A stretch of 64,000 nucleotides of DNA from Caprella mutica (Eukaryota > Arthropoda > Malacostraca > Amphipoda > Caprellidae). The notes under the pieces are model-generated. The model was not told the origin of the DNA. It did not search any database and was given only the letters and a program-made list of their open reading frames with translations. The number at the start of each line of letters is the position of its first letter. The first letter of the stretch is position 1. Where the stretch lies: contig CANNZV010002507.1 in the NCBI GenBank assembly GCA_947561585.1, forward strand, positions 1 through 64,000, read 5' to 3'. This document shows, in pieces, positions 21,751-33,100 of this stretch. The translations under genes were made by a program, and so were the position numbers.

Positions 21751-22015
21751 GGGCCGTACATACGTAGGGTTTTTTTAAGTTTTTCCACCAGACTTATTGC
21801 TAAGCTCCTCCTACTTTTTCCACGAGAATATAAGAAAAAACAATAGAATTATTATTTATTTTAGTTGGTATCCATGATACCTGCAGGTTTCATGGATACC
21901 AACTGAAATAAGTAATAATAAATAGTTTTTTCTTATATTCTCGTGGAAAAGGTAGGAGGAGCTTAGCAAAAAGTCTGGTAGAAAGACTTAAAAAAAACCT
22001 ACGTATGTACGTCCC
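21751..22015. mobile_element. Palindromic (foldback) MITE, arms about 130 bp
   Basis: The left arm, from GGGCCGTACATACGTAGG to TTGGTATCCATGATACC, is nearly the exact reverse complement of the right arm, which ends CCTACGTATGTACGTCCC. The centre is near 21883 (CCTGCAGG). Transcribed RNA would fold into one long hairpin. A half copy occurs at 11690-11752. Confidence 0.85.
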
Positions 22016-22558
22016 TTCAGAGTGGGAAACAAAAGCGCAAATGTTTTCAGTCGCAGAAACACCTTTCGCAAGAAATCGATGGATACAAAGGACTTTTGTG
22101 AAGCAGTCAAACTGATTGGGTGACCAAGTAGACAAAATAGTTGAAATGAATGCAACAAAGCTACATCAGAAAGCAGTCACTTACCTAGGAATGTGACGTA
22201 AAGGGACACAAGCATCGCAAGTAGGCTGCACTCGCGGATGGAAGAGGAAAATGAAGAGGTGATAGTAAATGAAGCCTATACGAGCCTAAGCAACTAAAAA
22301 TTTAAGACCTCCTAGTTGAAGAGCATACCTACACCCACGGATGGAAGAGGAAAATGAAGAGGTGATAGTAAATGAAGCCTACGAGCCCAAACAACTAAAA
22401 AATCTAAGACCTCCTAGTTGAAGAGCATAACCCTAGCGCAGTAGTTCTTAACTCTAATTGAGGTACCGAATCCCATAAGTTGCATGTGTTCATTGAAATA
22501 TTCGTAGTTAGAAACAAAATAAGTTTTTAGTTTTCTTCAAAATACTGTATGTACTATA
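22016..22558. other. Spacer with a direct duplication of about 93 bp
   Basis: 22234-22326 and 22338-22429 are near-identical direct copies beginning CGGATGGAAGAGGAAAATGA and ending GTTGAAGAGCATA, with small indels between them. The remainder shows no coding support. Confidence 0.6.
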
Positions 22559-22722
22559 CAGGGTGTCCCAGAAAAAAGTGTACCCAGTTTTGAATTATTA
22601 TAACTACTGAAATGTTGGAGATATTTTGGTTTAAATGTTTCGTGTGCCAAGCATTAATCTTTTGATGGTGAAAATTTAATTCGTTTCCATCCAACAATAC
22701 TCTTACGCTAATTATAATTTTA

Positions 22723-23733
22723 GGGTCTAGGAAAAAAATCCCTGGAGGAAAGTATCCCCTGGTGGAAAAAATCCCATGAGGAACAAATACCCAGGAAAGT
22801 ATCAAACGAAGAAAGAATATCCCCACGTCAAAAATAGAATGTGTTATAAATATTTTATCCATATTTTCCCTTATATACCTACAAAAAGAGAAAAAGACAA
22901 TATCAGAAATATAAGCATTTACTTATAGTATCAATTACAACAGTTTGAATAAACAAATATAAAGTGTTTAGACTGTAGCTAACTAACGTCACGTAAAATC
23001 TGAAAATTGTAAATACACTATACAAAACTAAAATTGTATGTTATGGCATTAATATACTATATTACAGAACTACATTAGTCATATTTTTCGACAACATTGC
23101 GTAGTCTAATAATTTTTATTTATTATTTGCGATTTTTCAGAGTAGTGTTACCAGCACTAAGTTGCTCTAAGCGAAACTCCTGAAATGATTGTTTCATTAC
23201 AAATGTTACGTGCATACATGCACGTAACATTTGTATACATATATTATATTATATATACATAGAAAAGAGAGAAACTAGTTAACTATTGAACTATAGACTG
23301 GTGGTAAATGATTAAAACTAGTGATATATAACTATCAATAGACAAATAAGGCACAGAAATGTTCAAATGATGTCATTCAGTAAATATGTATTACCACTTG
23401 AATAAACGATGCAGCAATAAACTGATTTTAACAAAAAAGTATTGAACAGAAACAGATGCGGAAAAAATTTCGTATGATATTATATCCAAAATTTAACTTA
23501 TTTAAATATTACCTCTTTTTTATCTTCTACACTCTAACGAGTCCACTTCTACAGTGACTATACATCTCATAAATTTGATGTTTCTTATTAGGCATTTAGC
23601 TTGAGACTGATGGTCAAGGATTAAAACTAGGGATACTAGGGATAACTATCAATAGACAAATAGGGTGCAGAGATGTTCTCTGTTTTATTTCCGACAGGGG
23701 ATTTTTTCATCAGGGGGATTTTTTCCGGATACC
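22723..23733. mobile_element. Non-autonomous TIR transposon E4 (phrase type GGAAAAAATCCCCTGG)
   Basis: The 1011-bp element is inserted in the mariner relic. Flanking 9-mers are ATAATTTTA (22714-22722) and GTAATTTTA (23734-23742), with one mismatch. The left end GGGTCTAGGAAAAAAATCCC opens about four phrases; the right end read inward, GGTATCCGGAAAAAATCCCC, opens about two to three. Inside, about 75 bp is directly repeated (23287-23361 and 23597-23676, sharing AACTATCAATAGACAAATA). Confidence 0.85.
23200..23233. repeat. Hairpin at the centre of E4
   Basis: The 16-bp arms CAAATGTTACGTGCAT and their exact reverse complement are separated by two bases. The hairpin lies within a few bases of the midpoint of E4. 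Confidence 0.85.
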
Positions 23734-24937
23734 GTAATTTTAGTAAATGCTACTAAAAGTATAGTTGCGTAGTGTGTAAAATAATAAGCGCGTGAATTTC
23801 AACTCCAAAAGTCCTATACCTATTTTCTACGTATCTATAATATCACTATATCAGTTGTGTGAATGAAATGACATGTTTTGGTTTGTAATATTTATTGCTA
23901 AATAAACAAATATACCCAAGCATGAATTAAAATACATCCTTATAAGATGCAAAAAAGGCATAAACTGCTTGAAGCGGACTTTCCCCATCGTAAACAACCG
24001 CTGAGTGGCTCGTCCGTAAACCGTTTCTTTTCTTTTTAGAGAATATTGTGATTGGTGTCAAGGCAGCATTTTTCTTCAATGGTTAAATAGCCACAACATC
24101 AGAAATTAGGTACCGTTAAACAATCCTCTTGATTTCAATTTCGATATAAACATTTGTCGAGCTAAAATTTCTTTGTTGATTTGAATTTGTGGAAACGCCT
24201 CTAATACTGGACCGTTTTTACGACAACAATCTCAATTTTTAAGAGTTAAATATCTAGATATGATTAACGGAAGAATAATCCCTGCACTGCACGGAATTTA
24301 GGGCAATAATTGTCTCAATAGACTTTGGTGGTTTCAAGACTATACAGTATACAGTACATCGCAAAAGAAAGGTTGAGAGAAATTTTGACCGTTACGTCAT
24401 GAACCTTATTCATGATACTGTGTTGCCTCTAAGATCACCGGACTGAACACCATGCGATTTCTTTGTATGGTGGTACATAAAGAATAGAGTAATAGCTACT
24501 GCACATGAAACTATAAACACATTGCGAGGTGTCTCTGGTGAAGTGAATTTACAAAAAGCTAACCACTGTTGTTAAAAAGGTGATGCGATCATTGAGATCG
24601 AGAGCTCAGTTGCGTTTGGAACAAAATGGAAGACAAGTAGAAAGAAGAGCTGCTGTGAATCTTGTTGTGAAATTCATATTTAATACACATTTGATAGGAA
24701 TGTATTATTAGTGTAATTAAATAAATGTTCTCTCTCATAAAATTCGCGCGCTTTTCACACACTGCACAGCCATATTTTTGGTAGCATTTCCTATTATTAG
24801 TAGTATAAGATTGTATTTTGAAGAAAACGAATTAAATTTTCATCATCAAAATATTAATGCTTGTCACACAAAAGTGTGTCAAAATTAGAATATCTCCAAT
24901 ACTTCAGTAGTTAAAATAATTCAAAAGACACCCTGTA

Positions 24938-25785
24938 CAATGTGTACATGTACTATATGTACTACCAACCTGTCCCATCCATTATTAGTATACAAATCAC
25001 TGTGTTAAAATAATAAAATGTATAAATTTCACATAGAAAATAACATTAACTGCAAATTAATGTGCCTGTCAGAGACAATTTACCCAATTATTGGATTGGG
25101 GTGAATTTTACCCGGTAAGTCAAACCACTGAACCCTGCAGTTGATTCACTGTCGTAGTGCTATCATCTGAAACTGCGATGAAAATATTGTACATATAATT
25201 TAGATCCATATCAAAATTATAACGGTTAGGAGCTCAGTTATACGAAAAAGAAGTTACAACAGTACAAAAAATATGAATAGTGGTAATTTTATAGGATCTT
25301 TTCGATGATCTATAAATCTTAAGTAATATCTCTATTTACCGATGATTTAATCCCATTAAGTAACATAGTGTGAATATATAGGATAGAATAGTCTGTCATT
25401 ATGTTAAGTGTGGAGAGAGACTTTATATTTGTGAATGAAATTATCAAAGTTTTTGATATTCTTTGTGTGGTAGTGTGTCATACATTATATTTTCTTCGCA
25501 TTTTGAAACTGAAATCCAATAATGTTATAACTCTTCATCCTTACACACTTCATGTTGAGACGCTCTATCTTCTTCTTCTGATGCTTGTTACCAGCAAAGT
25601 GGCCCACTAGCCTTCATCTACTCAGCCTGAGGATATGTCTGAACTATAACGTAACCTTAAACTAATAACAACTTACTATTATTGTGGTAACTGTGGTAGA
25701 TAAATAAATAGTGTAGAGATAAATAACAATACTATAAATTATAGGAATTAATGAGGTGATGGTAAAAAAAACATATAGTAGTGTT
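24938..25785. other. AT-rich spacer
   Basis: No supported gene. An open frame at 25401-25610 has no family features and lies in ordinary AT-rich DNA. Confidence 0.4.
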
Positions 25786-25993
25786 AGGGGTATGCTGTAT
25801 CACTGTGCTGGGGTTATGCTGTATCACTGTGCTGGGGTTATGCTGTATCACTGTGCTGGGGTTATGCTGTATCACTGTGCTGGGGTTATGCTGTATCACT
25901 GTGCTGGGGTTATGCTGTATCACTGTGCTGGGGTTATGCTGTATCACTGTGTTATGGGTATGCTATATCTCTGTGCTGGGGTTATGCTGTATG
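25786..25993. repeat. 24-bp minisatellite, about 8 copies
   Basis: The unit contains GGGGTTATGCTGTATCACTG. Most copies are identical; the first and the last two vary. The unit differs at about three positions from that of the larger array at 26981-28084. Confidence 0.95.
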
Positions 25994-26980
25994 TCAATAC
26001 ATAATTTTCAAAATTTAGATTCGCCTAGGGTGACCAAATGGATGGATGAAATAAAGGCAAATTATATATCCTAAACTTTTAATTTAAGAAAAATTGTTAA
26101 TTATAAAAGATGACTAATTTTATAAGTTGAAGATTATTAAATTAGGATCTGTATTTTTGTCCATAGTAACCGAAAATCAAAACAGTTTTTTGTAGAAACT
26201 AATACTTTTAGAGATATGAGGGTTTGAGTGTTTTGGATTGAATTTAGGACTAATTAATCTTTAAAGACAACAAATTTTTAGTAAGTTAATAGATGAGATA
26301 GGACTGCCTCATACAGAGGATTGCATTCTAGTTGCTTCACAGTGTAGCTAGTTTCAGGCAAACACCCTACACAATACTCAACTCCAGAGGTTTGGTGTGA
26401 ATAACTGCCGTCAGAAGAGCAGTGAAAATGTTTCTACTTCAAGTGACATTAGACTCGTCTAGCCATAGGATGGGAATAGCGCTGTAGTACGAACTAGTGT
26501 CTCAGGTTAGTGCGTGACTCAGCAGTGGTGCTGAAAAAGAATTACACAAGTAAGTGAACTGCGTTAAACCTCACCGAGAGACAAATAAATGGGGCAGAAT
26601 AACAAGTTTATAATAAATTTAAAGTACTATGAAAGTATAATACATCAAGATTAATTATCACAATTATCAAGATTAATCATTACAATAATCAAATCAATAA
26701 ATACAAGCTGAATACAAAAATTTTAATACTGAACAGAGAAAGGAAAATTTTAACTTACCGAAAGGACCCAAAATTCTCCACCATCAACAGCATCGACTGA
26801 ACAAATCAAAGTTCAAATCGTTACTGGTGATAACTTCTGTACCTTTCAATATGAAATAAGAACTAATTGGCAACTCAAAATATTGCCAAAATTTGAAGAA
26901 ATGAATTTAACAACTAAAAAATGAAATAGCAAATAAGTGAAGAAAACTAAACAATAGAAATAGCATTCTTGCCCTGACAA
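25994..26980. other. Spacer between the two related 24-bp arrays
   Basis: No repeats or genes that I can support; composition is AT-rich with a slightly more balanced part at about 26330-26560. Confidence 0.4.
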
Positions 26981-28084
26981 CAGTGCTAGGGGTATGCTGT
27001 ATCACAGTGCTAGGGGTATGCTGTATCACAGTGCTAGGGGTATGCTGTATCACAGTGCTAGGGGTATGCTGTATCACAGTGTTAGGGGTATGCTGTATCA
27101 CAGTGCTAGGGGTATGCTGTATCACAGTGCTAGGGGTATGCTGTATCACAGTGTTAGGGGTATGCTGTATCACAGTGCTAGGGGTATGCTGTATCACAGT
27201 GCTAGGGGTATGCTGTATCACAGTGCTAGGGGTATGCTGTATCACAGTGCTAGGGGTATGCTGTATCACAGTGTTAGGGGTATGCTGTATCACAGTACTA
27301 GGGGTATACTGTATCACAGTGCTAGGGGTATGCTGTATCACAGTGCTAGGGGTATGCTGTATCACAGTGCTAGGGGTATGCTGTATCACAGTGCTAGGGG
27401 TATGCTGTATCACAGTGCTAGAGGTATGCTGTATCACAGTGCTAGGGGTATGCTGTATCACAGTGCTAGGGGTATGCTGTATCACAGTGCTAGGGGTATG
27501 CTGTATCACAGTGCTAGGGGTATGCTGTATCACAGTGTTAGGGGTATGCTGTATCACAGTACTAGGGGTATGCTGTATCACAGTGCTAGGGGTATGCTGT
27601 ATCACAGTACTAGGGGTATGCTGTATCACAGTGCTAGGGGTATGCTGTATCACAGTGTTAGGGGTATGCTGTATCACAGTGCTAGGGGTATGCTGTATCA
27701 CTGTGCTAGGGGTATGCTGTATCACAGTGTTAGGGGTATGCTGTATCACAGTGCTAGGGGTATGCTGTATCACAGTGCTAGGGGTATGCTGTATCAAAGT
27801 GTTAGGGGTATGTTGTATCACAGTGTTAGGGGTATGCTGTATCACAGTGCTAGGGGTATGCTGTATCACAGTGCTAGGGGTATGCTGTATCACAGTGCTA
27901 GGGGTATGCTGTATTACAGTGCTAGGGGTATGCTGTATCACAGTGCTAGGGGTATGCTGTATCACAGTGCTAGGGGTATGCTGTATCACAGTGCTAGGGG
28001 TATGCTGTATCACAGTGCTAGGGGTATGCTGTATCACAGTGCTAGGGGTATGCTGTATCACAGTGCTAGGGGTATGCTGTATCA
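26981..28084. repeat. 24-bp minisatellite, about 46 copies
   Basis: The unit contains CTAGGGGTATGCTGTATCAC. Copies vary mainly at GCTAG/GTTAG/ACTAG before the GGG. Because 24 is divisible by three and the unit lacks stops in several frames, long open frames exist on both strands; they encode only an eight-residue repeat and are not genes. Confidence 0.97.
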
Positions 28085-28359
28085 GTACATGCATCATATA
28101 GGTAAAATAATCTTTCTTTTCACTAGCTTTTAATTAACTAAGTATTACCATTTCACATAATGACGATTTTATGTTGTTTTTACTCATTAATTAGTTTTTA
28201 AGGTGAATAGCGTGCAAAAAATACTACCTAATTATTATTTATGTTAGGGCTGGTGTAATCGATTCATTTATATTCTGAACTATACAATGAGAGTAAGAAA
28301 TTGTTTGTAAGTAACAGTAAGAACATCGGTAATGTGTTCCGCGTTAAAAAATAGTGAAG

Positions 28360-29966
28360 ACTATTGAGACGCTATTGGTAAACTAACAGCGCTATTGAGA
28401 TGCTATTGATAAACTAACAGCGCTATTGAGACACTATTGGTAAACTAACAGCGCTATTGAGACGCTATTGGTAAATTAACAGCGCTATTGAGACGCTATT
28501 GGTAAACTAACAGTGCTATTGAGACGCTATTGGTAAACTAACAGCGCTAGTGAGACGCTATTGGTAAACTAACAGCGCTAGTGAGACGCTATTGGTAAAT
28601 CAACAGCGCTATTGAGACGCTATTGGTAAATTAACAGCGCTATTGAGACGCTATTGGTAAACTAACAGTGCTATTGAGACGCTATTGGTAAACTAACAGC
28701 GCTTTTGAGACGCTATTGGTAAACTAACAGCGCTTTTGAGACGCTATTGGTAAACTAACAGCGCTATTGAGACGCTAATGGTAAACTAACAGCGCTAGTG
28801 AGACGCTATTGGTAAACTAACAGTGCTATTGAGACGCTATTGGTAAACTAACAGCGCTATTGAGACGCTATTGGTAAACTTACAGCGCTTTTGAGACGCT
28901 ATTGGTAAACTAACAGCGCTATTGAGACGCTATTGATAAACTAACAGCGCTATTGAGACACTATTGGTAAACTAACAGCGCTATTGAGACGCTATTGGTA
29001 AACTAAACGTGCTATTGAGACGCTATTGGTAAACTAACAGCGCTATTGAGACGCTATTGGTAAACTAACAGCGCTTTTGAGACGCTATTGGTAAACTAAC
29101 AGCGCTATTGAGACGCTAATGGTAAACTAACAGCGCTATTGAGACGCTATTGGTAAACTAACAGTGCTTTTGAGACGCTATTGGTAAACTAACAGCGCTT
29201 TTGAGACGCTATTGGTAAACTAACAGCGCTATTGAGACGCTATTGGTAAACTAACAGTGCTATTGAGACGCTATTGGTAAACTAACAGCGCTTTTGAGAC
29301 GCTAATGGTAAACTAACAGCGCTATTGAGACGCTATTGGTAAACTAACAGCGCTTTTGAGACGCTATTGGTAAACTAACAGCGCTATTGAGACGCTAATG
29401 GTAAACTAACAGCGCTAGTGAGACACTATTGGTAAACTAACAGCGCTATTGAGACGCTATTGGTAAACTAAAGCGCTATTGAGACGCTATTGGTAAACTA
29501 ACAGCGCTATTGAGACGCTATTGGTAAACTAACAGTGCTAGTGAGACGCTATTGGTAAACTAACAGCGCTATTGAGACGCTATTGGTAAACTAAAGCGCT
29601 ATTGAGACGCTATTGGTAAACTAACAGCGCTATCGAGACGCTATTGGTAAACTAACAGTGCTATTGAGACGCTATTGGTAAACTAATAGCGCTAGTGAGA
29701 CACTATTGGTAAACTAACAGCGCTATTGAGACACTATTGGTAAACTAACAGCGCTATTGAGACGCTATTGGTAAACTAACAGCGCTAGTGAGACACTATT
29801 GGTAAACTAACAGCGCTATCGAGACGCTATTGGTAAACTAACAGTGCTATTGAGACGCTATTGGTAAACTAATAGCGCTAGTGAGACACTATTGGTAAAC
29901 TAACAGCGCTATTGAGACGCTATTGGTAAACTAACAGCGCTAGTGAGACACTATTGGTAACTGACA
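28360..29966. repeat. 31-bp minisatellite, about 52 copies
   Basis: The unit contains GAGACGCTATTGGTAAAC followed by TAACAGCGCTATT. Recurring variants are GCGCTAGTG, GCGCTTTTG, CAGTGC and GCTAATGG; two copies have lost CA from CAGCGC. Variant order suggests block duplication, for example a TATCGAG copy followed by CAGTGC and AATAGCGC variants at about 29630-29700 and again at about 29818-29880. Confidence 0.97.
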
Positions 29967-30020
29967 GCCTTTAAATAATAACATTAAAATTCATGCCCGA
30001 ACTGTAGTGCTCCCCTCATC

Positions 30021-30176
30021 CAGTACTTCCCTCTACTAGTGCTCCCCTCTACTAGTGCTCCCCTCTACTAGTGCTCCCTTCTACCAGTGCTCCCATTTAC
30101 AAATGCTTCCCTCTACTAGTGCTGCTATCTACTAGTGCTCCCCTGTACCAGTGCTCCCCTCTACCAGTGTTCCCCT
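30021..30176. repeat. 16-bp minisatellite, about 10 degenerate copies
   Basis: The unit is CTCTACTAGTGCTCCC with point variation (ACCAGT, ATTTAC, CTGTAC). It lies immediately between the 31-bp and 27-bp arrays. Confidence 0.9.
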
Positions 30177-30177
30177 C

Positions 30178-33100
30178 TAACAAAGGTAGCTTCTAATAAC
30201 TTCTTACCAAAGGTAGCTTCTATTAACTTCTTACCAAAGGTAGCTTCTACTAATTTCTAACCAAAGGTAGCTTCTACTAACTTCTAACCAAAGGTAGCTT
30301 CTAATAACTTCTAACCAAAGGTAGTTTCTACTAACTTCTAACCAAAGGTAGCTTCTACTAACTTCTTACCAAAGGTAGCTTCTAATAACTTCTTACCAAA
30401 GGTAGCTTCTATTAACTTCTTACCAAAGGTAGCTTCTACTAATTTCTAACCAAAGGTAGCTTCTACTAACTTCTAACCAAAGGTAGCTTCTAATAACTTC
30501 TAACCAAAGGTAGTTTCTACTAACTTCTAACCAAAGGTAGCTTCTACTAACTTCTAACCAAAGGTAGCTTCTACTAACTTCTAACCAAAGGTAGCTTCTA
30601 TTAACTTCTAACCAAAGGTAGCTTCTACTAACTTCTAACCAAAGGTAGCTTCTATTAACTTCTAACCAAAGGTAGCTTCTATTAACTTCTAACCAAAGGT
30701 AGCTTCTATTAACTTCTAACCAAAGGTAGCTTCTACTAACTTCTAACCAAAGGTAGCTTCTAATAACTTCTAACCAAAGGTAGCTTCTACTAACTTCTAA
30801 CCAAAGGTAGCTTCTAATAACTTCTAACCAAAGGTAGCTTTTACTAACTTCTAACCAAAGGTAGCTTCTACTAACTTCTAACCAAAGGTAGCTTCTACTA
30901 ACTTCTAACCAAAGGTAGCTTCTATTAACTTCTTACCAAAGGTAGCTTCTATTAACTTCTAACCAAAGGTAGCTTCTACTAACTTCTAACCAAAGGTAGC
31001 TTCTACTAACTTCTAACCAAAGGTAGCTTCTTTTAACTTCTTACCAAAGGTAGCTTCTATTAACTTCTAACCAAAGGTAGCTTCTACTAACTTCTAACCA
31101 AAGGTAGCTTCTATTACCTTCTAACCAAAGGTAGCTTCTATTAACTTCTTACCAAAGGTAGCTTCTACTAACTTCTTACCAAAGGTAGCTTCTATTCACT
31201 TCTAACCAAAGGTAGCTTCTATTAACTTCTTACCAAAGGTAGCTTCTACTAACTTCTTACCAAAGGTAGCTTCTACTAACTTCTTACCAAAGGTAGCTTC
31301 TACTAACTTCTAACTAAAGGTAGCTTCTATTAACTTCTTACCAAAGGTAGCTTCTATTAACTTCTAACCAAAGGTAGCTTCTACTAACTTCTTACCAAAG
31401 GTAGCTTCTATTAACTTCTAACCAAAGGTAGCTTCTATTAACTTCTTACCAAAGGTAGCTTCTACTAACTTCTTACCAAAGGTAGCTTCTACTAACTTCT
31501 TACCAAAGGTAGCTTCTATTAACTTCTAACCAAAGGTAGCTTCTATTAACTTCTTACCAAAGGTAGCTTCTACTAACTTCTAACCAAAGGTAGCTTCTAT
31601 TAACTTCTAACCAAAGGTAGCTTCTACTAACTTCTTACCAAAGGTAGCTTCTACTAACTTCTAACCAAAGGTAGCTTCTATTAACTTCTAACCAAAGGTA
31701 GCTTCTACTAATTTCTAACCAAAGGTAGCTTCTACTAACTTCTAACCAAAGGTAGCTTCTACTAATTTCTAACCAAAGGTAGCTTCTAATAACTTCTAAC
31801 CAAAGGTAGCTTCTACTAACTTCTTACCAAAGGTAGCTTCTACTAACTTCTAACCAAAGGTAGCTTCTATTAACTTCTAACCAAAGGTAGCTTCTACTAA
31901 TTTCTAACCAAAGGTAGCTTCTACTAACTTCTAACCAAAGGTAGCTTCTACTAATTTCTAACCAAAGGTAGCTTCTAATAACTTCTAACCAAAGGTAGCT
32001 TCTACTAACTTCTAACCAAAGGTAGCTTCTATTAACTTCTAACCAAAGGTAGCTTCTAATAACTTCTAACCAAAGGTAGCTTCTACTAACTTCTAACCAA
32101 AGGTAGCTTCTAATAACTTCTAACCAAAGGTAGCTTCTACTAACTTCTAACCAAAGGTAGCTTCTAATAACTTCTAACCAAAGGTAGCTTCTACTAACTT
32201 CTAACCAAAGGTAGCTTCTAATAACTTCTAACCAAAGGTAGCTTCTACTAATTTCTAACCAAAGGTAGCTTCTAATAACTTCTAACCAAAGGTAGTTTCT
32301 ACTAACTTCTAACCAAAGGTAGTTTCTACTAACTTCTAACCAAAGGTAGCTTCTAATAACTTCTAACCAAAGGTAGCTTCTACTAACTTCTAACCAAAGG
32401 TAGCTTCTAATAACTTCTAACCAAAGGTAGCTTCTACTAACTTCTAACCAAAGGTAGCTTCTAATAACTTCTAACCAAAGGTAGTTTCTACTAACTTCTA
32501 ACCAAAGGTAGCTTCTAATAACTTCTAACCAAAGGTAGCTTCTACTAACTTCTAACCAAAGGTAGCTTCTACTAACTTCTAACCAAAGGTAGCTTCTATT
32601 AACTTCTAACCAAAGGTAGCTTCTACTAACTTCTAACCAAAGGTAGCTTCTAATAACTTCTAACCAAAGGTAGCTTTTACTAACTTCTAACCAAAGGTAG
32701 CTTCTACTAACTTCTAACCAAAGGTAGCTTCTAATAACTTCTAACCAAAGGTAGCTTCTACTAACTTCTAACCAAAGGTAGCTTCTATTAACTTCTAACC
32801 AAAGGTAGCTTCTATTAACTTCTAACCAAAGGTAGCTTCTATTAACTTCTAACCAAAGGTAGCTTCTACTAACTTCTAACCAAAGGTAGCTTCTATTAAC
32901 TTCTAACCAAAGGTAGCTTCTACTAACTTCTAACTAAAGGTAGCTTCTATTAACTTCTAACCAAAGGTAGCTTCTACTAACTTCTAACCAAAGGTAGCTT
33001 CTACTAACTTCTAACCAAAGGTAGCTTCTATTAACTTCTAACCAAAGGTAGCTTCTATTAACTTCTTACCAAAGGTAGCTTCTATTAACTTCTAACCAAA

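Larger units (their letters stand above)
22559..24935 (+). mobile_element. Dead mariner/IS630-type transposon split by E4
   Basis: The ends CAGGGTGTCCCA (left) and CAGGGTGTCTTTTG (right, read inward) are flanked by TA on both sides (22557-22558, 24936-24937). Matching subterminal text such as GAATTAAATTTTCA also occurs at both sides. At about 24380-24560 the plus strand reads FDRYVMNLIHDTVLPLRSPD, a stop, then TPCDFFVWWYIKNRV, the C-terminal catalytic region of mariner-like transposases with a TGA inside the conserved block. Removing the 1011-bp E4 insertion and its duplication leaves about 1.36 kb, the usual size of mariner elements. Confidence 0.85.

Noticed and set aside
26907..28133. Open frames of 370-396 codons on both strands across the 24-bp array
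   Set aside because: A 24-bp unit without stops keeps frames open for the full array; the product would be only an eight-residue repeat, and there is no promoter, splice or non-repeat coding flank.
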